Origin: Paracoccaceae bacterium
Lineage (GTDB): Bacteria; Pseudomonadota; Alphaproteobacteria; Rhodobacterales; Rhodobacteraceae
DNA: 51,766 nucleotides
Direction: 5' to 3'
Assembly (NCBI GenBank): GCA_023383015.1
Contig: JAHDXW010000021.1
Span: 1 to 51,766, forward strand
A program made the position numbers and the translations under genes. This document shows, piece after piece, positions 17,865 to 26,249 of the stretch; the first letter of the stretch is position 1; the number at the start of each line of letters is the position of its first letter. Under the pieces are notes generated by a model that made no database searches, was not told the origin of the DNA, and saw only the letters and a program-made list of their open reading frames with translations.

Positions 17865-18794
17865 ATGGGCGGCATGGACGGGGTGCTTCTGGTCGGCCTG
17901 CTGGCGAGCGGCGTGCGCTTTGCCATGCCCATCCTCTTCGCGGCGCTGGGCGAGACGGTGGCGCAGCGCGCCGGGGTGCTGAACGTCGGGCTCGAGGGCA
18001 TCATGCTGGCCGGGGCCTTCCTTGCCGTCCTGTGCGCGGTCGCGACGGGCTCGCCCTGGGGCGGGCTCGCGGCCGCGGCGGCGGGCGGGCTGGCGATGGG
18101 CCTGCTGCACGGGCTGATGGCCGTCCGCATGAAGGTCGACCAGATCATCGCGGGGATCGCGCTCATCCTGCTCGGGCTGGGCCTGTCGGGGTTCGGCTAC
18201 CGGCTGGCCTTCGGCGCGGGCGGGGTCGGCCAGGTGCCGGGGTTCGCCCGGCTCGACATCCCGGGGCTGTCGGATATTCCCGTCCTCGGCCCGATCTTGT
18301 TCGGCCACCATCTGCTCGCATATGCCGGGGTGACGGCAGCGTTCGGCCTGGCCTGGGTGCTGCCGCGCTCGGGCCTCGGGCTGACGCTGCGCGCGGTGGG
18401 CGAGAACCCCAAGGCGGCTGACGCCGCCGGCATCGACGTCGACCGCGTGCGCATGGCGGCGGCGGCCTTCGGCGGTGCCATGGCCGGGATCGGGGGGGCG
18501 TACCTGTCCACCGCCCAGCTTGCGGGCTTTGTCGAGAACATGGTCGCCGGACGCGGCTTCATCGCGATCGCCTGCGTCGTCTTCGCCCGCTGGAACCCGG
18601 TCGGGGCGCTGGTTGCGGCGCTGCTGTTCGGGATTGCCGACGCCGCCCAGATCCGGCTGCAGTCGCTCTACCCCGGCATCCCCTACCAGGCGTTCATCAT
18701 CCTGCCCTTCGTCCTGGCGCTGGCGGCGCTGGCAGCGGCGGCGCGCTCGGCCCATCTGCCCGCGGCGCTGGGGCGCCCCTACCGGAGGGATTGA
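17865..18794 (+). CDS. ABC transporter permease (BMP/nucleoside type, second)
   Basis: A 309-residue membrane protein, the second permease of the importer. ETVAQRAGVLNVGLEGIMLAGA, MKVDQIIAGIALILLGLGLSG and TLRAVGENPKAADAAGIDV are hallmark blocks of this permease class. A run of nine G residues lies just before the start. ATG 17865 touches this run, so ATG 17874 (three codons later) may be the true start. It follows the first permease by about 25 bases. With the binding protein, ATPase and first permease it completes a four-gene importer feeding the catabolic enzymes encoded on both sides. Confidence 0.9.
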   Translation: MGGMDGVLLVGLLASGVRFAMPILFAALGETVAQRAGVLNVGLEGIMLAGAFLAVLCAVATGSPWGGLAAAAAGGLAMGLLHGLMAVRMKVDQIIAGIALILLGLGLSGFGYRLAFGAGGVGQVPGFARLDIPGLSDIPVLGPILFGHHLLAYAGVTAAFGLAWVLPRSGLGLTLRAVGENPKAADAAGIDVDRVRMAAAAFGGAMAGIGGAYLSTAQLAGFVENMVAGRGFIAIACVVFARWNPVGALVAALLFGIADAAQIRLQSLYPGIPYQAFIILPFVLALAALAAAARSAHLPAALGRPYRRD

Positions 18795-18877
18795 ACGCCG
18801 GTTTCAGGAACAGATACAGAGATGCACCAGATGAAACCGCCCGGCCGCCGCGGCCCGGGAACGGCCGGGAAGGGAAC

Positions 18878-19696
18878 ATGGCATACCACGACATCGAGGT
18901 GAGCGAGTGCAACCGCGTCGGCTGGATCACGATCGCCCGCCCGGCGCGGATGAACGCCCTGCGCATGGGAACCGGCGACCGCGAGATCGTCGCGGCCCTT
19001 GACGGCTTCGCGGGGCGCGACGACATCCGCGCGGTCGTCATCACCGGCGCGGGCGAGCGGGCGTTCTGCACCGGCTGGGACATGGAGGAGATCGGCGAGA
19101 CAAGCCTCACCGACCTCGAGGCGATGGTGCGCCGCAACACCGGCCTGTTCGACGCGGTCTGGCGCCACCGCCTGCCGGTGATTGCCGCGATCAACGGGCA
19201 TGCGGTGGCCACCGGGGCGGCGCTGGCGATGTCCTGCGACCTTGTCGTGGCGTCGCAGTCCGCCCGGCTTGCCGAGCCCGAGGTGCGGCACGGCGCGCTG
19301 TCGCCGTTCCTGATCCTGCCTTTCCTGACCCATGCCCGGGCGGTGCACGAGTTCTACCTTTTCGGCGACCCGCTCGACGCCGAGGCGATGCTGCGGCTGG
19401 GGCTGGTCAACCGGGTGGTCCCGGCCGAGGCCCTGCGGGCGACGGCGCAGGCGCTCGCCGAGCGCCTCGCCCATGTCCCGCGCGAGGCGCTGGAACTGAA
19501 GAAGCGCAGCCTCAAGGCCGCCTACGACCTGATGGGCCTGCGCGACGCGACCGAGCGGCACGCGCTGGCCGACACGATCATGATCGGTGCCGACCTGCCA
19601 TGGAAGCGCACCCTGTTCGAGGCGCTGCGCGAGGGCGGAATGCGCGCCTTTCTCGAGGCCCGCGACGGGCCGATGCGCAGCGGGCCGGCAGCATGA
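18878..19696 (+). CDS. Enoyl-CoA hydratase/isomerase family protein
   Basis: A 272-residue crotonase-fold protein. ITGAGERAFCTGWDM gives the first oxyanion-hole region and INGHAVATGAALAMSCDLV the second. The family's usual A-x-GGG-x-E motif is replaced by AVATGAALAM, so the first catalytic Glu is missing, while the second is kept in LAEPEVRHG. Simple hydratase activity is therefore uncertain; members lacking that Glu include isomerases, hydrolases and dehalogenases. GGAAGGGAA lies before ATG 18878, and the stop overlaps the acyl-CoA ligase start as ATGA. The pair suggests a CoA-dependent step on a carboxylic acid left after ring opening. Confidence 0.88.
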   Translation: MAYHDIEVSECNRVGWITIARPARMNALRMGTGDREIVAALDGFAGRDDIRAVVITGAGERAFCTGWDMEEIGETSLTDLEAMVRRNTGLFDAVWRHRLPVIAAINGHAVATGAALAMSCDLVVASQSARLAEPEVRHGALSPFLILPFLTHARAVHEFYLFGDPLDAEAMLRLGLVNRVVPAEALRATAQALAERLAHVPREALELKKRSLKAAYDLMGLRDATERHALADTIMIGADLPWKRTLFEALREGGMRAFLEARDGPMRSGPAA

Positions 19697-21231
19697 GCGC
19701 CGGCACCACCCTCGGCGCGGTGCTGGCACGGCGCGCGGCGCTGAGCCCCTCGGCGCCGGCGGTCATCGACGCCGGGGGCAGGACCACCTTCGCCCGCCTC
19801 GACGCCGGGGCGAACCGCACCGCGCGCGCGCTGGCGGCGCTGGGCGTCGGGCATGGCGACCGCGTCGGGCTGCTACTGCCCAACGGACGCCCCTTCGCCG
19901 AGGCCTTCTTCGCCCTCGCGCGGCTGGGGGCGGTGGCGGTCGGGCTGAACACCCGGCTCGGGCCGGGTGAACTGGCGGCCATCGCGCAGGACAGCGGCCT
20001 GCGGCTTCTGGTCCATGATGCGGGGTTCGCGACCGCCGCCGCGGCGGTCCTTGCCGCGACTGGGGCCCGCGGGCTGCCCGCCGAGGGGCTTGCCGCCGCC
20101 GCGGCGGCCCTGCACGACGCCCCCCAAGACGCCGCCCACCCCTGCCCGGGCCCTGCCCCCGACGATCTGGCGCTCCTCGTCTACACATCGGGCACGACCG
20201 GACGGGCCAAGGGGGTGTGCATCACCCATGACCAAATGCTGTGGGCCTCGCTCACCATGGTCCCGACGCTCGACATGCGGCCCGGCGACGTCCACCTGCT
20301 GCCGGTGCCGATGTTCCACGTCGGCGGGCTGTCCTTCACCGTCCATTGCGTCCACCTCGGGCTGGCGCTGGCGATCCCGCCGCGCTGGGATGCCGGCGCC
20401 GTGCTCGACCTGATCGAGCGCGAGGGGGTGGCCCATTTCTTCGCCGTGCCGACGATGCTGACCGACCTTCTCGCCCACCCGGCCTTCGAGCCCGGGCGGC
20501 TCGGGTCGGTGCGCTGGATCATGGGCGGGGGGGCGCCGGTGCCGGTGGCGCTGATCGAGCGGATGGCCGGCCTCGGCATCCCGCTGATGCAGACCTGCGG
20601 CGCCACCGAGACCTGTGGCCCGGGCCTGGTGGTGGATGCCGCGCATGCGCTCATGCGGGCGGGAAGCGTCGGGCGGGGGTTCTTCCACACCGAGGTGCGG
20701 CTGGTCGACGAGAAGGGCGACGAGGCGCCGCCGTTGGCGACCGGCGAGATCCACCTGCGCGGCCGGCACATCGCGCGGGGATACTGGCACAATCCCGAGG
20801 CGACGGCCGAGGCGTTCAGCCCCGACGGCTGGTTCCGGACCGGCGACATCGGCGTGCGCGATGCCGACGGTTTCGTCACCCTGGTCGACCGGCGCCGGAA
20901 CAAGATCATCACCGGCGGCGAGAACGTCTACCCCGCCGAGGTCGAGCGGGTGCTCCTGACCCATCCCGCACTGGCCGACGTCGCGGTCATCGGCCTTCCC
21001 GACCCGCGCTGGGGCGAGGCGGTGGCAGCGGTGGCCGTGCCGCGCCCGGGCATGGCGCCGCCGGGGCTTGAGGATCTGCGGGCCCATTGCGAAGGGGTGC
21101 TGGCCCGCTACAAGCACCCCCGCCGGCTGTTCCTGCGCGATGGCCTTCCGCGCAACGCCACCGGCAAGCTGCTGCGCGGGCAGCTCGTGGCCGAACTGTC
21201 CGGCCCGCCGCGCGATGCGACGGGGGCGTGA
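19693..21231 (+). CDS. AMP-dependent acyl-CoA synthetase/ligase
   Basis: A 512-residue member of the adenylate-forming ligase family. The phosphate loop YTSGTTGRAKGV, the adenine-side motif TCGATETCGPG, DRRRNKIITGGENVYPAEVE and the C-terminal NATGKLLRGQL with its catalytic Lys are all present, so both the adenylation and thioester steps should work. It activates a carboxylic acid with ATP and CoA in the cytoplasm. ATG 19693 overlaps the stop of the crotonase-like gene, and the length is standard. It is the last gene of the long + strand operon and converges on the M20 amidohydrolase 37 bases away. The acid could be aromatic or short-chain; the sequence alone does not say. Confidence 0.92.
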   Translation: MSAGTTLGAVLARRAALSPSAPAVIDAGGRTTFARLDAGANRTARALAALGVGHGDRVGLLLPNGRPFAEAFFALARLGAVAVGLNTRLGPGELAAIAQDSGLRLLVHDAGFATAAAAVLAATGARGLPAEGLAAAAAALHDAPQDAAHPCPGPAPDDLALLVYTSGTTGRAKGVCITHDQMLWASLTMVPTLDMRPGDVHLLPVPMFHVGGLSFTVHCVHLGLALAIPPRWDAGAVLDLIEREGVAHFFAVPTMLTDLLAHPAFEPGRLGSVRWIMGGGAPVPVALIERMAGLGIPLMQTCGATETCGPGLVVDAAHALMRAGSVGRGFFHTEVRLVDEKGDEAPPLATGEIHLRGRHIARGYWHNPEATAEAFSPDGWFRTGDIGVRDADGFVTLVDRRRNKIITGGENVYPAEVERVLLTHPALADVAVIGLPDPRWGEAVAAVAVPRPGMAPPGLEDLRAHCEGVLARYKHPRRLFLRDGLPRNATGKLLRGQLVAELSGPPRDATGA

Positions 21232-21268
21232 GGCGATGGGCCCGCCCGCCCCCGCGCCGGCCGGCCGG

Positions 21269-22480
21269 TCAGGCCGCCGCCCCCGTGGCGTGGCGGAAGT
21301 CGCGCGCGGCCTCCCGGCGCAGGGCGGCATCGCAGAGGAAGTCGACCGCGGTCATCGCCATCGCCTTGGCGCCGTCCAGCATCGCCCGCATCCCCTCCGG
21401 AGAGCCGGCATGCTCGGCGAAGGCGGGCGTGTGGAACGGGGTTCCGGGCGGGACCGTCGCGATCATCGGGTGGATCGCGGGAACCCGGTGGCTGACGTTG
21501 CCGAAGTCGGTGCTGGCGGCAAGCCCCGCCGGCAGGGCAGCGAGGTCGTCGAAGCGGCGGCCGAGCGCCTCGGCATTGGCCCTGAAGGCGCGGGCGAGCG
21601 GGGCGTTCGCGACCAGGTCGTGATAGGCGACCGGGTCATGCTCGATCGTCACCTCCGCCCCGGCGGCGGCGGCCCCTGCGCGCAGGCAGGCCTCGACCCG
21701 GCTGCGCAGGACCTGAAGCTCGGCCTGCCGCGGGGCACGCAGGCCGAACTCCCCCACCGCGCGGGCGGGAATGATGTTGGTCGCCTCGCCGCCCTCGCGG
21801 ATGATCGCATGGACGCGGTGGCTGCCCGGAAGCTGCTGGCGCAGGGCGGCGATGGCGACATAGGCGGTGACGAGCGCGTCAAGCGCGTTCACCCCGGTCT
21901 CCGGCATCGCGGCATGGGCCGGCGTGCCGGTGTAGACGGCACGCAGCCGGGCGTTGGCGATCAGGGGAAAGCTCGGCAGGTTGCGGTCGGCGGGGTGGAC
22001 CATCATCACCGCATCCAGCCCGTCGAAGGCGCCCGCTGCCGCCATCAGCACCTTGCCACCCCCGCCCTCCTCGGCCGGGGTGCCAAGCAGCCGCACGCGG
22101 CCGGGCAGGTCGTCGCCCAGCGCGGCCAGGCCGAGGGCCGCGCCCAGGGCCGAGGTGCCGATGACGTTGTGGCCGCAGCCATGCCCCAGCCCGGGCAGCG
22201 CGTCGTATTCGGCGACGATTCCCACCACCGGCGCCCCGTCGCGGCCGAACTCGCTGGCGAAAGCGGTGGCAAGCCCGAACGCCGGGATGTCGACGGGCAG
22301 GCCTGCCGCGCTGACCCGCCCGGCCAGCAGCCGCGACGAACGGACCTCCTGGAAGGCCACCTCCGGGTTGCGGTGCAGCTCGAGCGAGACCTCGACCAGC
22401 TCGTCGGCCAGGGCGTCGATCGCCGCGCAGACCCTCGCCTTCAGGACTGCCGCGGTGTTTCCCCCGCTTCCCCGATCCAT
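21269..22480 (-). CDS. M20 family amidohydrolase/peptidase
   Basis: A 403-residue M20-type metallohydrolase close in look to AbgB and hippurate hydrolases. Metal-site motifs are GHGCGHN (C102, H104) and TPAEEGGGG (E137-E138), and the dimerisation domain shows GTPAHAAMPETGVNALDA. Such enzymes cut an amide bond between an acyl or carbamoyl group and an amino acid or aminobenzoate. ATG 22480 was chosen because a G run lies eight bases upstream; an ATG at 22507 would add nine residues but has no binding site. The gene is transcribed divergently from the MarR operon across a 166-base region with inverted repeats, so it is likely under the same regulator. Confidence 0.9.
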   Translation of the reverse strand: MDRGSGGNTAAVLKARVCAAIDALADELVEVSLELHRNPEVAFQEVRSSRLLAGRVSAAGLPVDIPAFGLATAFASEFGRDGAPVVGIVAEYDALPGLGHGCGHNVIGTSALGAALGLAALGDDLPGRVRLLGTPAEEGGGGKVLMAAAGAFDGLDAVMMVHPADRNLPSFPLIANARLRAVYTGTPAHAAMPETGVNALDALVTAYVAIAALRQQLPGSHRVHAIIREGGEATNIIPARAVGEFGLRAPRQAELQVLRSRVEACLRAGAAAAGAEVTIEHDPVAYHDLVANAPLARAFRANAEALGRRFDDLAALPAGLAASTDFGNVSHRVPAIHPMIATVPPGTPFHTPAFAEHAGSPEGMRAMLDGAKAMAMTAVDFLCDAALRREAARDFRHATGAAA

Positions 22481-22534
22481 GGTGCGTGCCCCCGATTCCG
22501 CAGGCATCGGCCGCCGTGCCGGCTGTCATCCCGC

Positions 22535-22598
22535 TTGACAATGCAGGCAGGGTACACGAAGGATGCATTGTAGGCAATCCGCACATATTGCGTATTGC
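22535..22598. promoter_or_regulatory. Candidate operator between M20 gene and marR operon
   Basis: This divergent intergenic region holds several related half-sites. ACAATGCA at 22538-22545 is the exact inverse of TGCATTGT at 22564-22571 with 18 bases between. ATTG-N4-CAAT lies at 22567-22578. GCAAT (22574-22578) faces ATTGC (22587-22591), and another ATTGC follows at 22594-22598. A TTGACA box at 22535-22540 overlaps the first arm. MarR proteins commonly bind palindromes in exactly this position, upstream of their own gene. I cannot place a matching -10 box with confidence. Confidence 0.45.
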
Positions 22599-22646
22599 AC
22601 AGATGCAGGGCATCCGGCGAATCCGTCGCACCTGAGGGGGAAGCAG

Positions 22647-23129
22647 GTGACGCGCAAGAGCTTCCGAAGCTACGTCACCTACCGGCTGGAGCTGGTCTCC
22701 CGCGTCGCGCGCGAGACCGCCGACGACATCTACCGCAGGGAATGCGGGTTCGACATCCGCGAACTGCGCGTCCTGCGCACACTGGCCGAACAGCCCGACA
22801 TCACGGTGGCCGAGATCGTCGAGGCGACGATGTTCGAGCGCACGATGGTGTCGCGGATCATCTCGCGGCTGGTACGGTCGGGCATGCTGCACCGGCGCAT
22901 CTGCGAGCTCGACGCGCGCCAGGTCCGGCTGTCGGCCACGCCCGGGGGGCTGGCCGTGGTCACCCGGGCGAACACCCTCGGCGACGAGCTCAACGAGGAT
23001 CTGCTGGCCGTCCTCACCCCCGACGAGCGCAGCTGCTTCGATCGCGCGCTCGGCAAGCTGACGACCTGGCAGCCGCGCCACCGGGCCGCGCCGCCGCGGC
23101 CCCGCGGCGAGGAGGAAGCGCCCCGATGA
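22647..23129 (+). CDS. MarR-family transcriptional regulator
   Basis: A 160-residue winged-helix regulator. The helix-turn-helix is DITVAEIVEATMFERTMVSRIISRLVRSGML, preceded by FDIRELRVLRTLAEQP and followed by a wing with RICELDARQVRLSATPGG, the usual MarR order. The N- and C-terminal helices would form the dimer. GTG 22647 was chosen because GAGGGGGA lies just before it; an ATG at 22563 would add 28 odd residues and would lie inside the inverted repeats. The stop overlaps the CobW start as ATGA. It probably represses its own operon and the divergent M20 gene, and responds to a pathway compound. Confidence 0.9.
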   Translation: MTRKSFRSYVTYRLELVSRVARETADDIYRRECGFDIRELRVLRTLAEQPDITVAEIVEATMFERTMVSRIISRLVRSGMLHRRICELDARQVRLSATPGGLAVVTRANTLGDELNEDLLAVLTPDERSCFDRALGKLTTWQPRHRAAPPRPRGEEEAPR

Positions 23130-24061
23130 CGACGCCCGACGCCGCCGCGACCGTGCCCGTCACCCTCATCACCGGCTTTCTCGGCGCCGGAAAGACGACG
23201 CTGCTCAACCGCATCCTGTCGGAGTTCCACGGCGCGCGGGTGGCGGTGATCGTCAACGAGTTCGGCGACATCGGGGTCGACGGGGCGCTGGTGCAGGGCG
23301 CCGGCGGCGATGTCGTCGAACTGGCCAACGGCTGCCTGTGCTGTGCCACGCGCGGCCAGCTTCTGGGGGCAATCGCGGCGGTCATGCGCGTCGCACCCCG
23401 GCCGGAGGGGATCGTGATCGAGACCTCGGGCCTGGCCGACCCCTTCCCGGTGCTGTCCGAACTGGCGCATTCCAGCCTGTCGGACGTGCTGCACGTCGAC
23501 GGCGTGATTACGCTGGTCGACGCCGAGAACTTCGACCGCAACCTCGACAGCGCCGAGGCCGCCTTCCAGCAGATCGCCGCCGCCGACCTGCTGCTGGTCA
23601 ACAAGACCGACCTCGTCGACCCCGCGATCCCCGGGCTGATCGAGCGCGGCATCCGGGTCATCAACCCGCGCGCGCGCATCCTGCACTGCGTGGCCGCAGG
23701 CGTGCCGCTGGCGGTGATCCTCGGCAGCCGGCTGCCCGGCCGCTCCGCCTCCCTGCCGCCGGGTGCCGACCAGCACGACCACCAGCACGGCGGGTTCGAA
23801 AGCCTCGCCTTCTTCCCGGCCGCTCCGCTCGACCCCGCGCGCCTTGCCCACTGGCTCGCGACGCTTCCCACCAACGTCTTCCGCGCCAAGGGATTCGTCC
23901 GCCTTGCCGGCGAGGACGGGCAGGTCGCGGTCAGCGCCGTGGGCAACCGCCACAGCTTCGGCCGGCCGGCCGGCCCCCCCACGGCCGAGCGGCTGGTGGT
24001 CATCGGCCGCCACCTCGACGCCGAGACGCTGCGCCGCGGGCTCGAGGGCTGCCATGCCTGA
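23126..24061 (+). CDS. CobW/COG0523-family GTPase, putative metallochaperone
   Basis: A 311-residue G3E GTPase. Walker A GFLGAGKTT at 17-25, the family's metal-binding CLCC motif at 70-73, the ETSGLADP switch and NKTD specificity motif are intact. A His-rich patch (DQHDHQHGG) near residue 215 precedes the C-terminal domain and could hold zinc or another metal. Members of this family insert metals into client enzymes. The tight coupling to marR and the metal-dependent amidohydrolase that follows suggests that the client is a local enzyme, most simply the amidohydrolase, rather than cobalamin synthesis. No zinc-uptake regulator site was searched for. Confidence 0.9.
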   Translation: MTTPDAAATVPVTLITGFLGAGKTTLLNRILSEFHGARVAVIVNEFGDIGVDGALVQGAGGDVVELANGCLCCATRGQLLGAIAAVMRVAPRPEGIVIETSGLADPFPVLSELAHSSLSDVLHVDGVITLVDAENFDRNLDSAEAAFQQIAAADLLLVNKTDLVDPAIPGLIERGIRVINPRARILHCVAAGVPLAVILGSRLPGRSASLPPGADQHDHQHGGFESLAFFPAAPLDPARLAHWLATLPTNVFRAKGFVRLAGEDGQVAVSAVGNRHSFGRPAGPPTAERLVVIGRHLDAETLRRGLEGCHA

Positions 24062-24097
24062 CCGCGCGCATCCACTGCCAACCGGAAGGACACGCCC

Positions 24098-25795
24098 ATG
24101 ACGCTCCAGTTCTGCCCCGACCTGATCCTGACCAACGGCAGGATCGTGACCGTCGACGCGGCCTTCACCATCGCCGAGGCGGTGGCCGTCTACGACGGCA
24201 AGGTGGTCGCGGTGGGCAGCGCGGCCGAAGTGGGCTCCCAGGCCGGGGCGCGGACCCGCGTCATCGACCTCGGCGGCCGCTGCGTGGTGCCCGGCCAGTA
24301 CGACAACCACGTCCACATGCTGCTCGCGGGCCTCGATGCGCTGGGCGGCAAGGCCAAGGTCAACATCGCGACCCTGCCCTCGATCGAGGACATCCTGAAG
24401 GCCATCGCCGAGCGCGCGGCGGTCACCCCCAAGGGCCAGTGGATCGGCACCTCCTGCATGTACCGCGGGGCGCTGAAGGAGGGCCGCTTCCCCAACCGCC
24501 ACGACCTCGACAAGGTGGCGCCCGACCATCCGGTCTACATCTTCCAGTCGGGCAAGAACGTCATCTGCAACAGCCACGCCCTGCGCCTTGCGGGCATCCA
24601 CTCCCAGACCCGCCAGCCCGAGGAGCCGGAGGGCTGGATCGCCAAGGACGAATCCGGCGAGCCCACCGGCCACCTGATCGCCGGCGCCGGCGACATGGCC
24701 CGCATGGCCTGGTGGCGCCACGAGGGGCTGCCGGCGAAGAAGTGGGATTTCCTCTACTTCGACCGCGAGACCCAGATCGAGGCGATTGCCGCCCAGCAGG
24801 CGATCTACCACGCCTGCGGCATCGTCGGCGTGCGCGAGATGGGCGCCTCGATCGACGAGCTCGACGCCTTCATCGAGGCCGACCGCCGCGGCATCCTCAA
24901 GACCCGCATGGACATCGTCCTCGGCCTGCCGATGCGCTACATGTCGCAGGACGAGATCAGGACCGCGATCGACGCCTATTTCGGCCCCAAGCAGCATGTC
25001 GGCAGCCCGATGCTGCGGATCGCCGGCATCAAGCTCGTGGTCGTCAACGACGGCTGGTGGGCCTTCTCGAAGGACAAGCTGCGCTTCATCATCACCGAAC
25101 TCAACCGCCGCGGCTGGAACATGGCGATCCATGTCAACACCGGCGGCGGCGAGGAGCCGGCCGAGGCGGTGCTGTCGGCGCTCGAGGAGGCCGACCGCGA
25201 GTTGCCCGTCGCCGGCCGGCGCTTCAGCTTCGAGCATGGTTTCGGCCTGATCCGGCCCGACCACATCGCCCGGGCGCGCAGGCTCGGCATCATCTTCGGC
25301 GCCAACCCGCTGCTGGCGTGGTATGCCTCGGCGCGGTCGCTGCGGATGAACGAGATCATGGAACAGGTGCGCATCGCCAAGCTCAGCGAGCACGACCCCT
25401 GGAAGCGCACCGTGCGCGACTGGGGCATGCCGCTGCGAGACTGGATCGACGCCGGCCTGACCGTGACGGGCGGCAGCGACAACCCCGCGGTGGTCTATGA
25501 CGTCGAGCAGCCCTTCCTCTGCCAGTATTCCGCACTCACCGGGCGGACGCTGGCCGGCATCCTGATGCCCGGCCAGAACGTGACCCGCGAGGAGATGCTG
25601 CGGATGTTCACCGCCAACAACGCCTATTCCCGCTTCCAGGAAGGCGTCCTCGGCTCCATCGAACCCGGCAAGATGGCCGATTTCGTGGTCCTGGACCGTG
25701 ACATCATGCGCTGCGACGCCGAGGAGGTGCGCACGCTCGGCGTGCTGCAGACCTGGGTCGGCGGCGAGCTCGTCCACGACAAGCTGGGCGGATGA
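24098..25795 (+). CDS. YtcJ-type metal-dependent amidohydrolase (amidohydrolase family 3)
   Basis: A 565-residue amidohydrolase-superfamily protein. The first metal-binding motif is DNHVHM (H71, H73). FEHGFGLIRPD gives a later ligand His, and GGSDNPAV carries the Asp expected near the end of the barrel. The N-terminal NGRIVTVD and C-terminal GSIEPGKMADFVVLDRD segments form the usual beta sandwich. Length and layout match the YtcJ group, whose members act on varied amides, ureas and cyclic compounds, mostly uncharacterised. GGAAGGA precedes ATG 24098, and the gene is followed within five bases by the iron-sulfur gene, so the hydrolase and the molybdenum oxidase probably work in sequence. Confidence 0.88.
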   Translation: MTLQFCPDLILTNGRIVTVDAAFTIAEAVAVYDGKVVAVGSAAEVGSQAGARTRVIDLGGRCVVPGQYDNHVHMLLAGLDALGGKAKVNIATLPSIEDILKAIAERAAVTPKGQWIGTSCMYRGALKEGRFPNRHDLDKVAPDHPVYIFQSGKNVICNSHALRLAGIHSQTRQPEEPEGWIAKDESGEPTGHLIAGAGDMARMAWWRHEGLPAKKWDFLYFDRETQIEAIAAQQAIYHACGIVGVREMGASIDELDAFIEADRRGILKTRMDIVLGLPMRYMSQDEIRTAIDAYFGPKQHVGSPMLRIAGIKLVVVNDGWWAFSKDKLRFIITELNRRGWNMAIHVNTGGGEEPAEAVLSALEEADRELPVAGRRFSFEHGFGLIRPDHIARARRLGIIFGANPLLAWYASARSLRMNEIMEQVRIAKLSEHDPWKRTVRDWGMPLRDWIDAGLTVTGGSDNPAVVYDVEQPFLCQYSALTGRTLAGILMPGQNVTREEMLRMFTANNAYSRFQEGVLGSIEPGKMADFVVLDRDIMRCDAEEVRTLGVLQTWVGGELVHDKLGG

Positions 25796-25799
25796 CCGC

Positions 25800-26249
25800 G
25801 TGGCGCCGCTGAGCCTCACCGTGAACGGGCACGCGCGCAGCCTGGAGGCGCCCCCGGGCGCCGTCCTGCTGGACGTGCTGCGCGGCCCGCTGGGGCTGAC
25901 GGGCGCCAAGGACGCCTGCCGGCAGGGCGAATGCGGGGCCTGCACGGTGCTGGTCGGCGGGCGCCCTGTCCTGGCCTGCGTCACCCTGGCCGCGGTGGTG
26001 GACGACCCGGTGGAGACGGTCGAGGGACTGGCCGGTGAATCGCGGCGGTTCCGCGAGGCGATGGCCGACCAGGGCGGCTTCCAGTGCAGCTACTGCACCC
26101 CGGGGATGGTGGTGCGGGCGGTGGCGCTCCTGCGCGGGGGGCTGCCGGCCGACGATGCGGGCCTCGCCCGCGCGATGTCGGGCAACCTCTGCCGCTGCAC
26201 CGGCTACCAGCCGATCCTGCGGGCCCTGCGGCAGGCGGCGCGGCCATGA
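25800..26249 (+). CDS. 2Fe-2S subunit of a molybdenum hydroxylase
   Basis: A 149-residue small subunit of the xanthine-oxidase family. The plant-ferredoxin cluster is held by C40, C45, C48 and C60 (CRQGECGAC). The second cluster, in the helical domain, is held by C96, C99, C131 and C133 (CSYC and CRCTGY). It passes electrons from the molybdenum centre toward FAD. The start is GTG 25800, five bases after the amidohydrolase stop; no ATG fits the frame. The stop overlaps the large fused subunit as ATGA. The length is typical of CoxS/NdhS-like subunits, and no export signal is present, so the enzyme is cytoplasmic. Confidence 0.95.
   Translation: MAPLSLTVNGHARSLEAPPGAVLLDVLRGPLGLTGAKDACRQGECGACTVLVGGRPVLACVTLAAVVDDPVETVEGLAGESRRFREAMADQGGFQCSYCTPGMVVRAVALLRGGLPADDAGLARAMSGNLCRCTGYQPILRALRQAARP

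Noticed and set aside
22730-25984. A 1084-codon open frame on the minus strand across marR, cobW and the amidohydrolase
   Set aside because: It lies antisense to three well-supported genes; its translation is His/Asp/Val-rich without known motifs. Long antisense frames arise in 70% GC DNA because stop codons are rare there.
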